From the NCBI GenBank assembly GCA_037951105.1, contig JBAMJV010007128.1, positions 55,560 through 119,559 of the forward strand: 64,000 nt of DNA, given 5' to 3'. A program made the position numbers and the translations under genes. The stretch comes from Echinarachnius parma. Its lineage: Eukaryota; Echinodermata; Echinoidea; Clypeasteroida; Echinarachniidae. Under the pieces are notes generated by a model. The model searched no databases and was not told the origin of the DNA. It worked only from the letters and a program-made list of their open reading frames with translations. Below, piece after piece: positions 34,568 through 46,290 of this stretch; position 1 is the first letter of the stretch, and each line of letters opens with the position of its first letter.

Positions 34568-36289
34568 CAACATTAGAAGGAGACTTAGAATAGTGATTGC
34601 ATGTGTTTTTACATACATGTTTTCATCGGAGGGCAGTTACTTTACATTCCGGAGCCCCTCTCCCCTCCATGCCCTCGTATAACTATTTTCGCTGGTAACA
34701 ATTTTCTACTTCACCTTCATATCTCCCTGGGGAGCATAATACACGCGGGCAACGAAATAGGCGTTTCAGGCTAGTTTTCATCATTCCAGGTACCCGTGTA
34801 TAAAAGAAAGCATTACAGATATAGTGCCTTGCTGAGGGGCATAACGCATACGACGCAAGGGGACTCGAATCCTCGACCCGTGCTCTGACAGACGGTAGCC
34901 CAAACCACTACACAACTATCCAATTACCATCCAATAACATGTTGAGAAAATGATTTCGAAACGAAAGTGTAAGTCATCCGAAATGGCACGGAATTAGCCA
35001 CTTTGATAAAATATCGTTATGCGTAAGGTTAAAGGGGACCACCAGGCAAAGAACAACACATAATTGTATGCTTTCGTATCGTTTTTGTGATATATCAAAT
35101 AGATACCCAACATTTTGCATAGGGTTGTGTAATTCATAATCAAACCAATTAATTACCACCACTTACGGAACCACTATTATTTCCTGGTTCCGTACGGGAC
35201 AAACATTTGCGAGTGCGCCAATGCTATTCAAGCGTACGTTTGGAGACAATAGAATCCCGGACGATTCGTTCGCTCTGGACAAATTATAGTCTTCATAATT
35301 CAGACCCATGAACGCATGCTTTAGAATGGTGATGCGTTTGCCAATTAGATATATTTTTTTCTGGAAACATGTTTTTTTGTGAACTTGTTGATGGAATGGA
35401 CTACTAAAGGTGTTACCTTTTATTTATAAGAATATTATTTGTTGGTGATGGTATCCTTTAAGGATTTCGTAGAGTGCAATGTTAAAATGCTACGCGGTTT
35501 GAAAATCCGTAACTAGGCTTGTGCCCACGACATAACAATGTGCTATTGTGTACTTCGCACCCACCTGTATCTCTCTATAAACAAGGTCGTTCTACTATTG
35601 GCTCTAGTCACAATATCATGAATAAAAGTGTGTTAGTGCACAATGTACCCTTTATCATGTTTATATATCACTCCATCTGGTGTCATTGCTCCACTGGAAT
35701 GCATTGTAAGATCACAACATTACATCTTTAACTAAGATGTCTTAAAATGGTATATTTTCATTAAAAAACTTGTTTATGCAGTTCACAATGGCAACTTTGA
35801 ATTGATTGTGTGTGCCATCTTTAGGCCGGTGTAAGCGCACGAACAGTCCGCCAGATACGTTGCCGGGCTGACCGGAAATTCAAGGATTTCCTGACGGATT
35901 CGCCAGCGTATCCTAGGATGTGCATCTAGTCTCGTGCGCGCGTCCAAAACTGTCGAACATGTTAAAAATAAGAAACTGCAGGGAGGGTTTGGGGAGAGTT
36001 ACTGCAGCTCGAACCTTGAAACAGTTAGTCTAAGACCTCTTACACGACACAAACTTGTTTTCCAATGCAAGACATTGCACCTTTTGTTATGCTGTGAAAC
36101 AGCAGAAGACAAAGTCATCTAGCGGGAGACTAGCTTTAGATTTCCACACGTGACCTGCATCTAGGGAAGTTTGGAACACGCTAGCTCTTTTAGATCGTAG
36201 AACAGCGAGAACGAAGTATCAAGACTGTACAAATATAAAAAAACAAAACAAATATACAACATGAACAATTTGTAGTTTTACGTTGGTGT
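34568..36289. other. A2 3' flank (duplicated with A3 3' flank), no gene
   Basis: Aligns along most of its length to 39500-41190: AACATTAGAAGGAGACTTA, TTTACATTCCGGAGCCCCTC, GGAATGCATTGTAAGATCAC, ACTTGTTTATGCA. It contains one SINE at the same place as in the A3 copy. No coding sequence is supported. Confidence 0.75.
34838..34930 (-). mobile_element. tRNA-derived SINE head (A2 copy)
   Basis: On the minus strand, GTAGTGGTTTGGGCTACCG resembles box A and GGATTCGAGTCC resembles box B. The same SINE sits at 39775-39880 behind A3, so the insertion is older than the A2/A3 duplication. Confidence 0.6.
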
Positions 36290-37459
36290 GGGTGTGGTGA
36301 GGCACGTGACCCCTTACAGTATAGACCCCTTATATATTCCGGGCCATGCACGCTACATGAGAAGAAGGCGGAAACATCATGTCAAGTGTTTTCTATATTG
36401 TAACTTTCCATTGATTTGGTACAATGAATATTTCTCATTGAAAATCCCAGAATATGCTACTGGACTTTTACTTTCGACAGAAGGCGGAAATATTTGTTAT
36501 GTATACGATTTAAAATGTAATCAACTGTTATCCTCTAATCACCATGAAAATACATGACTTTTCAGAACTTGATGTGGCCGTATAGCCACGGGGCCATGGG
36601 TGATATGTGTCCTCACCCCATCCTGTCCCCCACCCCTCGATCCCCACCAACACCATACATACATTCAGTTTAAGTACCCCCCACCCCACCCAGTTTCTCC
36701 TCTCTAATACCAATGATCACTACGAAATCATTTGTTCGTTCAATTGTTCTAGTCATTACAGTTAACAAAGGGATTTGCCTCGACAGGATATTAATATCCT
36801 TTGCAGATTCCCCACACCCACTGTTATACCACACCACATGTATAATTTGTATTTGTATGTACAGTATGTAATTTGCTGAAATAAAAAAAAAATGTTTTTT
36901 AGAGATATTTAGAAAATACCTCCTGCAGCGAATACAAAAAAGTGTTTCAATGTTCCTATCAGATAAACAAGCCCCCCCCCCCCCCTCCCTTAGTGCCACC
37001 CTAACCAACTCCCCAACAAATGAACAAAAAACCCATGTACCCCATATACATGGGAAGAAGGCGGAAACATATATCCACAATCGCAACTTGTTTTTTTAAA
37101 ATAGATATTAACACATTTCCCTTTCCCTAAACGCCCACTGTTGATAATGATCGACGGTAGTACATTATTGGTCAATTGCAGTTTCACTTGGGGCCTCGTA
37201 AGCTAGATTCGGTCAAAGATAGCTAAATGACCAAACCAATCAAGATTATTAACATGCCCCATCTTGATTCTCAAACGATTGACATCGTGTGAACTACTGG
37301 ATACGTTTGATGAACATCAACCAACCTCGTCTCCTTTCTAACCTGTTATCGGACATTCATACTTTGAGAAGGCTTTATTAACATAGACAATTAATAGTTT
37401 ACTGCTCATCATTCTTGTCTAATTACGTCCTCCTATCTGATTCAAGGCACCGTAGCAAT
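36290..37459 (+). promoter_or_regulatory. A3 upstream region and 5' flank
   Basis: About 1.2 kb without a gene. This is the transposon-poor counterpart of the A2 upstream region (about 23540-32559), so it serves as the empty-site reference for five insertions there. The last ~90 bp before the ATG is shared with A2. A private insertion of about 200 bp (36720-36920) and a poly-C run (36972-36985) are present. Confidence 0.5.
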
Positions 37460-39499
37460 ATGGAATTTATTTCCACCAAACCAGAACGTTTTGCCAAAAC
37501 TCGACATAAGAGTCAACTCGTATTTTGCTTCTTCGTCAGCGCGGGGATTTGTTTCGGAGTCTTGCAAGTCTTGCCTACATACTCTCCGAACAAAAGCGCC
37601 GACTCGAGTACAACTTATCTAAAGCTGATCATTTCACAAATCTTCATGGCGCTTCTCATCATCTCTCTAGAGACATTAATGATTTGGTTCGTCCGAAGGA
37701 GGAATCAGTTTCACCGGGATCAGAGAGTGTTCTGGCCGTCGGTCTGCGCACATTGTGCCCGAGCAGTAGGCTTTCTCGACAGAGATGATTTTGTGAACAT
37801 GCCCAGCTATGTAACAACCAATTCCGGAGGTCCTACGGCGATAAACGCACCATGTTCTCAGGGAATCATCACATCCACGGACAGCAGCGAGTGCAGAACT
37901 AGCGATTCTTCTCATCGTGGCCGGTTATATCGCAAGCCGCACATGTCACTCCTCAAAACGTACTATATCTTCGGCACTATCGCTCTCTTGAACACTCCTT
38001 TGCAACTTGTAGGTGTAATCATCTACATTTGCCTCAATCCTTCTGGAGAAAATGCACTTGTGGTTGTATGTCAAGGCCTGGTGGACTTTAGTTATATCAC
38101 AATCGTTGCCTGTACGATGATCTTCTTCGCCTATTACTACGAGGCCGTTTTTGTTGAAGAGCCAATTTTCACATACCCTCTGTCTGTAACGACCGTTACC
38201 AGTATCTATCTTGTGATCGGGAAATTTCTCAATCCAGTGGAGAACGTCTTGGGCAACCATGTCAATGATCCAGGGTACATTTACAAATTGAACGGTACAT
38301 TTGGGGACTTTTTGGTTTGGCATGACTCCGTTCTACCGCCCTTCTACTCTGAATGTGGCCTTATAGCGGCCGGGATTGCGTGGCAGATGTGGTCGTCGAC
38401 TTACCCGCGTATGTGTTTCCGTATGAACTACGAAGATCAAGAGTCACGGGGAAATGTGGATAACATTCCTTCCTCCTGGAGAAGAACTAGTGAAGTGAAC
38501 AACAAAGAACATATTTTGGGAAATAATAACGTGATCGATCGAGGAAACAATTCAGGAAGCAAAGTGAACAACCCGGGAGACAGTTCAAGGAGGAGTGTAA
38601 ACAGTCGAGGAAATATTTTCGGAAGGCTACGGGCATGGAGGAACAACTCTTGTGATTCAACAGAGAGACTAATCTCGCCAAATGGTAGATTATCACTCGG
38701 GGAGCATCATTCCTGCATATCAATGAGAATAACCATCATACTTTGCTCTCTTGTGTGCGCTATTTACTTCGGTCTTAGTCAGTTCATTGCCCACTACGAA
38801 TCGCTGACTACGTACACGAGAGCGTACCTACAGTGGTCTTTGGAAATCGCCATCACATTGCCATTACTAGGTGTCTACCATTATCAGATGTTCATGTCGG
38901 ACAGCGCCAAATACTTCTACATCAAAGCCAATGTAGCGATTCCAGGAGGTCTGCTGGGCACCAACGGCCGCATCCTCTTACCTAGTTGCGTCGGCATTTT
39001 TATGTTCTCTCTATTTCGACTCGTCGCCGCGTTGAGTGTCCTATTCCGCTCCGGCGACGACGGAGAAGTATTGACGCTCTCCATTTTTGCCACTATCTAC
39101 TCCGCCATAAGGGTCATTGTCGTATTGGAGATGACGTTCTTCTTGCTCGTGGTCCAGCAGCAGAATTTGATGAGGGGAGGGGAAATAAGATGGACACTGG
39201 TGGCTTTGATCATGACAACATCGTTTAACGCTACCGTGTGGTTGCAACAGAGTCTTGAGGTCAGCCAGTGGCCAATGCTCAGCCTCTATTATGGGAAGAC
39301 TGCTGGACATATCATCGGCTTGCTTCTTGAACCGCTGTCCAAACTGTACTGCATCCATGCCGCGATGGTTGCCTACGAGGCCATTAAAGAGCTGGCTGCT
39401 CAACCCGTTCCTTCACAGGAAAATGGATCCGAAGATGCGAGGCACATTGAAGTTATGGAGGGTGTAAAGGACGATGAAGTGTATGGGGACAATTATTAA
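37460..39499 (+). CDS. Otopetrin-like proton channel A3 (intact, single exon)
   Basis: 679 residues from the ATG at 37460. The frame is open further upstream, but A2 starts at the same Met and this ATG has A at -3 and G at +4. About 12 membrane helices: TM1 ~19-39, TM2 ~54-78, cytosolic FWPSVCAHCA (91-100), TM3 ~168-190 after YRKPHMSLL, TM4 ~206-227, TM5 ~238-257, TM6 ~294-313 with Glu298 in PFYSECG. A Ser/Asn-rich linker (~315-420) leads to six more helices. These carry LVVQQQNL, RWTLVALIM, FNATVWLQQS and YYGKTAGHIIGLLLEP, with His at ~633 in YCIHAA. Known otopetrins are acid-gated proton channels of the plasma membrane. The Arg normally before the TM12 His is Cys-Ile here. A short acidic tail ends the protein. 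Function is inferred from the family. Confidence 0.8.
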   Translation: MEFISTKPERFAKTRHKSQLVFCFFVSAGICFGVLQVLPTYSPNKSADSSTTYLKLIISQIFMALLIISLETLMIWFVRRRNQFHRDQRVFWPSVCAHCARAVGFLDRDDFVNMPSYVTTNSGGPTAINAPCSQGIITSTDSSECRTSDSSHRGRLYRKPHMSLLKTYYIFGTIALLNTPLQLVGVIIYICLNPSGENALVVVCQGLVDFSYITIVACTMIFFAYYYEAVFVEEPIFTYPLSVTTVTSIYLVIGKFLNPVENVLGNHVNDPGYIYKLNGTFGDFLVWHDSVLPPFYSECGLIAAGIAWQMWSSTYPRMCFRMNYEDQESRGNVDNIPSSWRRTSEVNNKEHILGNNNVIDRGNNSGSKVNNPGDSSRRSVNSRGNIFGRLRAWRNNSCDSTERLISPNGRLSLGEHHSCISMRITIILCSLVCAIYFGLSQFIAHYESLTTYTRAYLQWSLEIAITLPLLGVYHYQMFMSDSAKYFYIKANVAIPGGLLGTNGRILLPSCVGIFMFSLFRLVAALSVLFRSGDDGEVLTLSIFATIYSAIRVIVVLEMTFFLLVVQQQNLMRGGEIRWTLVALIMTTSFNATVWLQQSLEVSQWPMLSLYYGKTAGHIIGLLLEPLSKLYCIHAAMVAYEAIKELAAQPVPSQENGSEDARHIEVMEGVKDDEVYGDNY

Positions 39500-41296
39500 C
39501 AACATTAGAAGGAGACTTAAAGTAGTGATCGCATGTGTTTTTACAAACATGTTCTATCGGAGGGGCAGTAACTTTACATTCCGGAGCCCCTCTACCCCTC
39601 TCCCCTCGGATAACTATTTACGCTGGTCACTATCTCCTGCACCTACGTATCTCCGTTGGGAGCATACTAAACGCGGGCAACGAAATAGTTGTTTCAGGCT
39701 AATTTTTATAATTCCAAGTTCCCATTTATATATACCTGTTTTGAGAGGAGCAATACAGATTAATTGCCTTGAAGTGCAAAAGGGAAGAACGCATAAGACG
39801 CAAGGAATGGTAGGATTCGAATCCGCGACCCTCGCATGAAAAGACGGGAGCCCAATCCATTACACCACCATGACGTCGCGGCTTCCATTGTCGAATCAAA
39901 ATCGAATCAGATATAGATGCAAATGATTCTGGAAAGAAATTGGAAGTCATCCGAAATGACATGGAATTAAATATCGTTAAGTGTGAGGATGAGGATTCGA
40001 AATGCTAGGCGGTTCGAATACCCTTAACTAGGCTAGTTGTGTCAACGACATAACACTCTGCCAGTGTCTATTACACACGCACCGTATTCCTCTATAGACA
40101 TGATAGACAAGGAATTTATGTACTGTTGGCTCTAGTAACAAACCACAAGCGTGACAAGAGCATGAAGAGTGTGTAGTGCTCAGCGTACCCTTTATGACAT
40201 CACTCCAATGATTGTCATAGCTCTAGACTACAGGAATGCATTGTAAGATCACAATATTTCACCTTTTACTAAGATTTGTTAAAATTATATCTTTGTATAA
40301 AAACTTGTTTATGCAATACACAGTGGCAATTTTGAAGTGATTGCGCGTGCCGTCCTTGGGCCGGTGTGAGCGCATAGAATGTCTCCCGGAAAGAGTGTCC
40401 AGCTGTGCCAGCTCCAGCGCACGGACTGTCCGTTTGGGTACGAAGCCGTGTTGCCTGTCCAAACACAGACGGATTCGCCAGCGTAACCTAGGATCATGTG
40501 CTGTCGGACGGATAACATAAGACTAGCCTCAGGTGAATACGTGCGCGTGTCCAAAATACGAACTTGATACTAATGTGAAACTACAGTCAGGGTAATAGAT
40601 GCCGTGCTGCAGCTTGACACTTGAAACAGTGAGTCTTGGGGCCAAGACCTCCACACGATGCCAACTTGTTTTCCAAAGCAAGATATCGCATCGTGTTTAT
40701 GCCGTGAATCAGTAAAAGTCTTCTACGGGGAGACTAGCTCGCTAGTTTTCCTCCCGGGCATGCATACGCATACGCTCTTATGTATCGTTCCAAGACGGAC
40801 ACATCAAGAACGAAGTATCAAGACAAATTGACAACGTGAACGTTGTAATTAATTAATTATCAGTAGTATTAGTAATTGGTATTAGTATTGTATTAGTATA
40901 GAATTTCGTCTATATTCGTTTTTCATAACTGTAGCATTTTAAATTTTTGATCACAATACAAATATTTACCTCCAAAATGTCGGCGATATAATCTTCCGAA
41001 TGTCTACGACCCGATGAACCATCGTTACGTCACGTCACGTAGGGCGATTCGGATCCCTACGCTGACGAAGGCTGTGGATGACAGCCGGAAATTTCGGAGA
41101 TGAATATCGTAAATGTGGTCAAACGTTTAAAATTCTAATTTTGAATCATTTGTAGTTTTGCGTTAAGTTGTTGGGTGAGGCACGTGACCCCTAATTAAAA
41201 AAAGAGAATAATTATGAAATTCAATTACCTTTAATGGATTTATTGTCAATAATTATCAGTTTACAATTTACAATATATGTATATTCATAGTACAGA
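39500..41296. other. A3 3' flank, no gene
   Basis: Second copy of the A-unit 3' flank (see 34568-36289), homologous to about 41190 where GGCACGTGACCCCT matches ~36300. Beyond the SINE nothing coding is seen. Confidence 0.7.
39775..39880 (-). mobile_element. tRNA-derived SINE head (A3 copy)
   Basis: On the minus strand, TGGTGTAATGGATTGG fits box A and GGATTCGAATCC fits box B, about 30 bp apart. The tRNA-like fold is imperfect. Body sequence continues left to about 39600. Confidence 0.65.
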
Positions 41297-41572
41297 ATAA
41301 AGGGACCAATAGTAACATTGTCCAAATCCTTTAAATCCAATTGGAAGTCTAGCGTATTGACAATACAATCATGGGACAGGTTTCGGTTTTTCAAATTTCC
41401 CTTTCGTTAAAAAGATATTTACGATTGAAGTGTTCAGATGTTAAATAATTCAACGGATCACGAAAACCGTGTACAAAGTGACTGCGATCCATATCAGATA
41501 ACAACAATATACATTGTATTAACCATTCATCACTTTTTGCACATGTCAACAAAGTTACTAGATCCCTTTAAT
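41297..41572 (+). mobile_element. MITE family R1 copy
   Basis: Ends AAAGGGACCAATAGTAACAT and GTTACTAGATCCCTTTAA are inverted. The interior matches 43128-43508 (CATGGGACAGGTTTCGGTTT). Confidence 0.8.
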
Positions 41573-42166
41573 GATCTTGAAATAATACTATAGAAGGACC
41601 GACAAAAAGGGCTAACAAAATAGCACAATGCTAATCGAGGTTAGCCTCGATAATAATAAATTACACAAACAAAATAAATTTTAGCTGAACTTACTTATTT
41701 ACACTATGATGTAGATAAATCTATGTACATGAAAATGAATTTGTATCAATTAAAAAAGATTCAATAAATCAATTTTTATTTGATTTCTCTAATCATGCTA
41801 ATCGTTGTACGCGCTGCTAATGTACTGTTTAAGTGATTGGCAAAATATTTAGCCTTATATTCATCGGTAGTTGGTTCCACTAATGTGGTTCTGAATATTA
41901 TATAGATTGTTTTCCAAGGTTTGTTTTAATGTTGATAACGCTTATATTACATTTCTCTATATTCCGTATTTCACACGAATGAGCACGACATACAAAGTAA
42001 TCAATACATTTATTATCAAATCATGCATGAATATATACAAATCATATAACGGCATTGCCTAAAGGCGTCTAACTGTATTCATAAAACAAATAGTGGACCT
42101 GAAGGATGTCTGAAATCTTTGAATGCTAACACCCTTGCAATTCGTTTCTGAAAAAAAAATCAAAAA

Positions 42167-43668
42167 TCAAAATTTACATTTGTTGTCTAGACCATACGTT
42201 ATATGGGGTACAAATACATTGTAACGCATAACGAAAATCTCTCTTGAAATAAAATGTCTTATTCTATGCAAAATTCCCATTTTTTTACTGACCGTATTGC
42301 ACATATTATTTACATGTTTCTTCCAAGTTAAATTTGTGTCGATAAGAATGCCTAGAAACGATGCTGAATTCCCAGATTCTAGAATGTTTTCATTTATAAA
42401 CAACTGACCCGACATGACAATATGTCTCCGTGTATTCTAAATAGAATGTACTTCGTTTTGTTTAAATTGATCGTCAACTTACTAACATTTCACCGCTTCA
42501 TAATATCCTTTAGATTCATGCTTACTTCTGTCAAGGTTCATCTGGTTTGAAAGTATGGAATAAATCTGCAAATAATCTACAATCGAAAAATTTGGACGAG
42601 CTTAGGCAGATCCCTGATATGTAAGAAATAAAGTCGATCCTAGAACAGACCCCTGAGGAAAAACTCATGACAGTGATTCATTAACAGACTGTACACCATC
42701 GTACTAAACAAACTATTGGTCAAATAATCACACCTCGAACTCCACATTGCTCTAGTTTTTTGTTAAATAATAGAACGGTCAAGAGTGTCAAATGCTTTGG
42801 CAAAATCAATTATTACACCAACTGGCATATGCCCTTCATCAGTACATTGTGTAATTTAATCAATCAAATTATTCAGTAAGAGTTCAGTACTATAACCATT
42901 TCTAAACCCATACGGATGTTCATAGAATATAAAATTGTCTTCCAAAAATGTCAATAAGCGAGCATTTTTTTAAATATACTTAAATTATTATTGGTAAAAT
43001 ATCTTCAAACGTACGGACAAATCATTTTATCCGCTTGCCTTTTTTGGGTCAAGAGTATGAATCATATAATATTTTACTTCAAAACTTGTGACTGAAAGGA
43101 AAAAGGCAGATGTTTCATGACGAGGACTTAAAGGGACTTAGTAACATTGTCCAAATCCTCAAAATGAAATTTTAATTCCAGCGGTTCCCTCATACCTTGT
43201 TGTACTCATATTAACAATAAAATCATGGGACAGATTTCGGTTTTTCAAAGTTCCCTTTCGTTACAAAGAAATGTACGAGTTTTCAGATAAGAAAAACTCC
43301 CCCGGAGTTTTGAAACCGTGTACAAAGTGAGTGTAGTGAGTTAGAACATATCACTTTGCATTTTCGCTCATTACTTGAGCATGCAATGTCCATTTGACTT
43401 GAAATTTTCACTCAATACCCAGTGCACATATGAGTTAACAACAATATACATTGCATCAACAATTTATCACTTTTAGCACGTGTCAACAAAGTTACTAGAT
43501 CCCTTTAAGTAGTCATTGCATTTTATGTTCGTTTCGACAATTATACTTGCAAGATTTACACCAATATTAGCAAAAAAATCATTAAACGTATTAGCTATTT
43601 CAAATGAAGTATTTACATCCATGCTCATAACATTAGTTTCTTTAAATGTTAGTATCATTTTGTGTAGT
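42167..43668 (-). mobile_element. LINE ORF2 fragment, interrupted by an R1 MITE
   Basis: The minus strand shows FNDFFANIGVNLA (43600 region), then across the MITE YGFRNGYSTELLL and GVIIDFAKAFDTL (reverse-transcriptase core, 42780-42950), IRDLPK near 42610, and FLGILIDTNLTWKKHVNNM at the end (42300-42360). Numerous stops and a missing middle portion make it dead. Class: non-LTR retrotransposon with a CR1/Jockey-like ORF2; the clade was not determined. Confidence 0.8.
43128..43508 (+). mobile_element. MITE family R1, full-length copy
   Basis: 381 bp with inverted ends TTAAAGGGACTTAGTAACAT and GTTACTAGATCCCTTTAA. Inserted in the LINE, since LINE-coding sequence resumes on both sides. Serves as the reference for the family. 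Confidence 0.85.
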
Positions 43669-43839
43669 TCTTTTCTTGTTTAATAATTAATTTATATCTT
43701 CCCCAGTCTGTTACGAGTTATTTGTATCCCTTTCAAATTGAATATTAAATACATCACCCACTCTTTTGGTTTTGTGCCTGGAGTCAACGGGAAAGCATAG
43801 AAATACCATGGAGTAGGGATTTTGGACAGTGTCTTGAGG

Positions 43840-46002
43840 TTAAAGCGCATTCCACAATGCTCTAGAAACCTCCAGAGCGACCAACGCAGCGTGGAGTCCG
43901 TACAGCGAAGACACTGGTTCAAGGATCACTCCAATGATCTCACCCGTTGGACCGTAATATGCCCTCAGCTCCGGCCACGTATTTATGGCTATGCTATCAA
44001 CCACCCACTGCGCTGCATTTAGGGCAATCGCATAAACCAGACAGAGGAAGGTCCATCTCCTATTCGACAGGCTGTATATCACCTGGCGCTGGACGACGAA
44101 CAGGAACATCGTCATCTTCCAAAAGGAAACAATCTGGAAGAGCGCGAAAACGTTTCCGAAGCACGCCTGCGTGAGGATATCTGGATCGAGCGAAGCGGCG
44201 CGAAACAAGAGCGCGAAGGATCCAACAAAACGGAAGATATTAAGGGTGAATATCCCCATGCAGCTCAACAGCAGGATTTTGTCGTGGCTCTCGATGAGAC
44301 CGTGCATGAAGGAAATTTCACGCTTCAACCCGAACGACTGGAAACTTCCCAGTGGAAGTTGCTGGAAGCGGATCATGGCGAGCAGCGGTATAACAGTAGC
44401 CATCTGGCTGCTCCATTTGAGGTAGGTTTTGGTGTTCTCCGAAACTGTCAGGTCGCCGGAGGAGTTGATGAGGATCGTCACCACCAAATACACCAACACG
44501 ATCAAAACCGGTAGAGCCATCAAACAAACGACTGAAAATTTGCTCTGCCTCCGCTGGTGGCCGGTGGACAACAAATGTCTTGTTTCGTCATTTTCAACAT
44601 CATTCTGTGATAGGCGCGCTTTTTAAATGGCCTTAAGACTGCTCTAGAAGCCCTCGTTACCAGGGTAACCGAAGGGACGTCAGATATGTTTTGGAATGCA
44701 GGCAGAGTTGAAGATATTTTCAAACAAGATCTCGGGCACATGGAGGTCCACATGTGCCAGATCAATCCGGAAAACATGATGGCACATTCGGCGTAAAATG
44801 GAGTCATTATCTTTTCGGCTGTTAGCCGGACTTTGCCAAACTTTCCATCCAAGTTACAGGGGAAATTTGGTTCCGTGACGTGGACCTTTGAAAGCGCCAG
44901 TGGGTTCGTGGTCTTTATAGCAGTTATCCAGATGCCAACAGAAAATGTCACCCCCAGCACATAAGAGAATTTCGCCTCGTCGACAAACACTGCATCGTAG
45001 AACACAATAAGAAATTTTAGTCCGATCACGATGAACGGGAAGGTTAAGTCCATGAGGAGTTGCGCTACGAGTGCAATGTTAAGAATGAGGTAGTTATCCC
45101 TGTTCGAAAGGCACATGATCACGGCTACAATTTGTATGAAGATGTTTAGCAGCAATACTGTACCAAAGACGAGTATGATGTATAGAAGGGACTTGTGGGG
45201 TCTGCAGTATCGAATCTGGGGCTGGCTGTTTACTTCCGAATCTTTCACGGAAGCCGGGTTGCGAATGCGGGAAAACACATCAGGTGGAATCATCTTCTTG
45301 GTCTTCAAGCGATCGTGACATTGTGCACTGACCAAATCGATGGGACTTTCTGAGGATTCTTGTGTTGATGAAGAGCAGGATGACCGCGCGGGCATCGAAG
45401 ATGCTACGAGCTGCTGAACGTCGTTCTGCTTGCACCTAGCTCCTGTTTCAATCTCATTTGCAAGTGGAAATATGTCTAAATCTGGTCGATTCTGTCTTAA
45501 TTTCTCTTGTGTGTTGCTCCTACTTGTTAATGATCTGGATGAATATGTACACTCCCTTCTACGGGAGACGTAATTATTTAATAGGTTCCCGTCTGTATCA
45601 TGGGTTTGGATTGAAGAGCTCGATCTCGATGTCAATGTTCGCTGGGCCACCGTGATTCCCGGCATCTGATTGTGACTGGGTTTGGTGTTGAAGCCCGAAC
45701 AGCTTGGCACAGTGCCTGCACCGGAGTGGCCAAAAGATTTCTTGACTCCGATGATAATCCTTCTTTCTTTGGACAATCCGAGCAAGAAACACCGAAAATG
45801 CGAGAAGAACAACGGTAAGGCAAAATCGCGTGACGGTGTAAGTTAACTCCTCTCGTACTGACTCGTTCCCCGCCGATCCATTGTGGTCCGTCGGTATGGC
45901 AGGCAAGATGGCGCAACAAATAGCAACACTGACGAACAGGCAGATCAACAAGGAACTGGTGTACCGTGTCAATTTCACGATCTCACGCTGCTCTGGTTTC
46001 AT
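43840..46002 (-). pseudogene. Otopetrin-like channel B3 (two frame breaks)
   Basis: Inverted paralogue of B2. Three open pieces follow one another: 46002 to ~45600 (TM1-TM2 and FWPLRCRHCA), ~45630-44570 (loop, TM3-TM6, PFYAECAIMF) and ~44574-43840 (TM7-TM12 to EPVSSLYGLHAAL). The frame changes lie at about 45620 and 44585, both in the less conserved loops. All 12 helices are present. The downstream flank is not clearly shared with B2, so the duplication boundary lies close to the stop. Likely a recent pseudogene; expression of a repaired allele in other haplotypes cannot be excluded. Confidence 0.78.
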
Positions 46003-46290
46003 TTTGGACACAGAAAATAGCGTTATATCTGGAAAATTTCGTTTGGACGATCGGTTGACGATTAAGAATTATGTGTTTAGTATGATCCGCCAATCTCCCG
46101 CTTCCGTGACGCATTAGTCAATATCGGATTTCTCGCGATCAAGATGATGATGATGAAGAGACAGCAGCTATCCGAAACTGATCCCGAAATCAAATCGTTA
46201 TAATTATGAGATATATAGTATATGTTTACCATTATTATCATTTCGATGCAGCTGCTGCCACCCGTCGTGATGACCCTGAATCGTGTACTC
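46003..46290 (-). promoter_or_regulatory. Conserved 5' flank of B3
   Basis: On the minus strand it contains GATCGCGAGAAATCCGATAT, TGACTAATGCGTCACGG and GGATCATACTAAACACATAA, as before B1 and B2. A CAT/TCATCA run (46145-46160) corresponds to CATCATGATCATC before B1. Confidence 0.5.

Noticed and set aside
34838-39880. Possible tRNA genes at 34838-34930 and 39775-39880
   Set aside because: Boxes A and B are present but arms do not pair, and both are followed by SINE body sequence.
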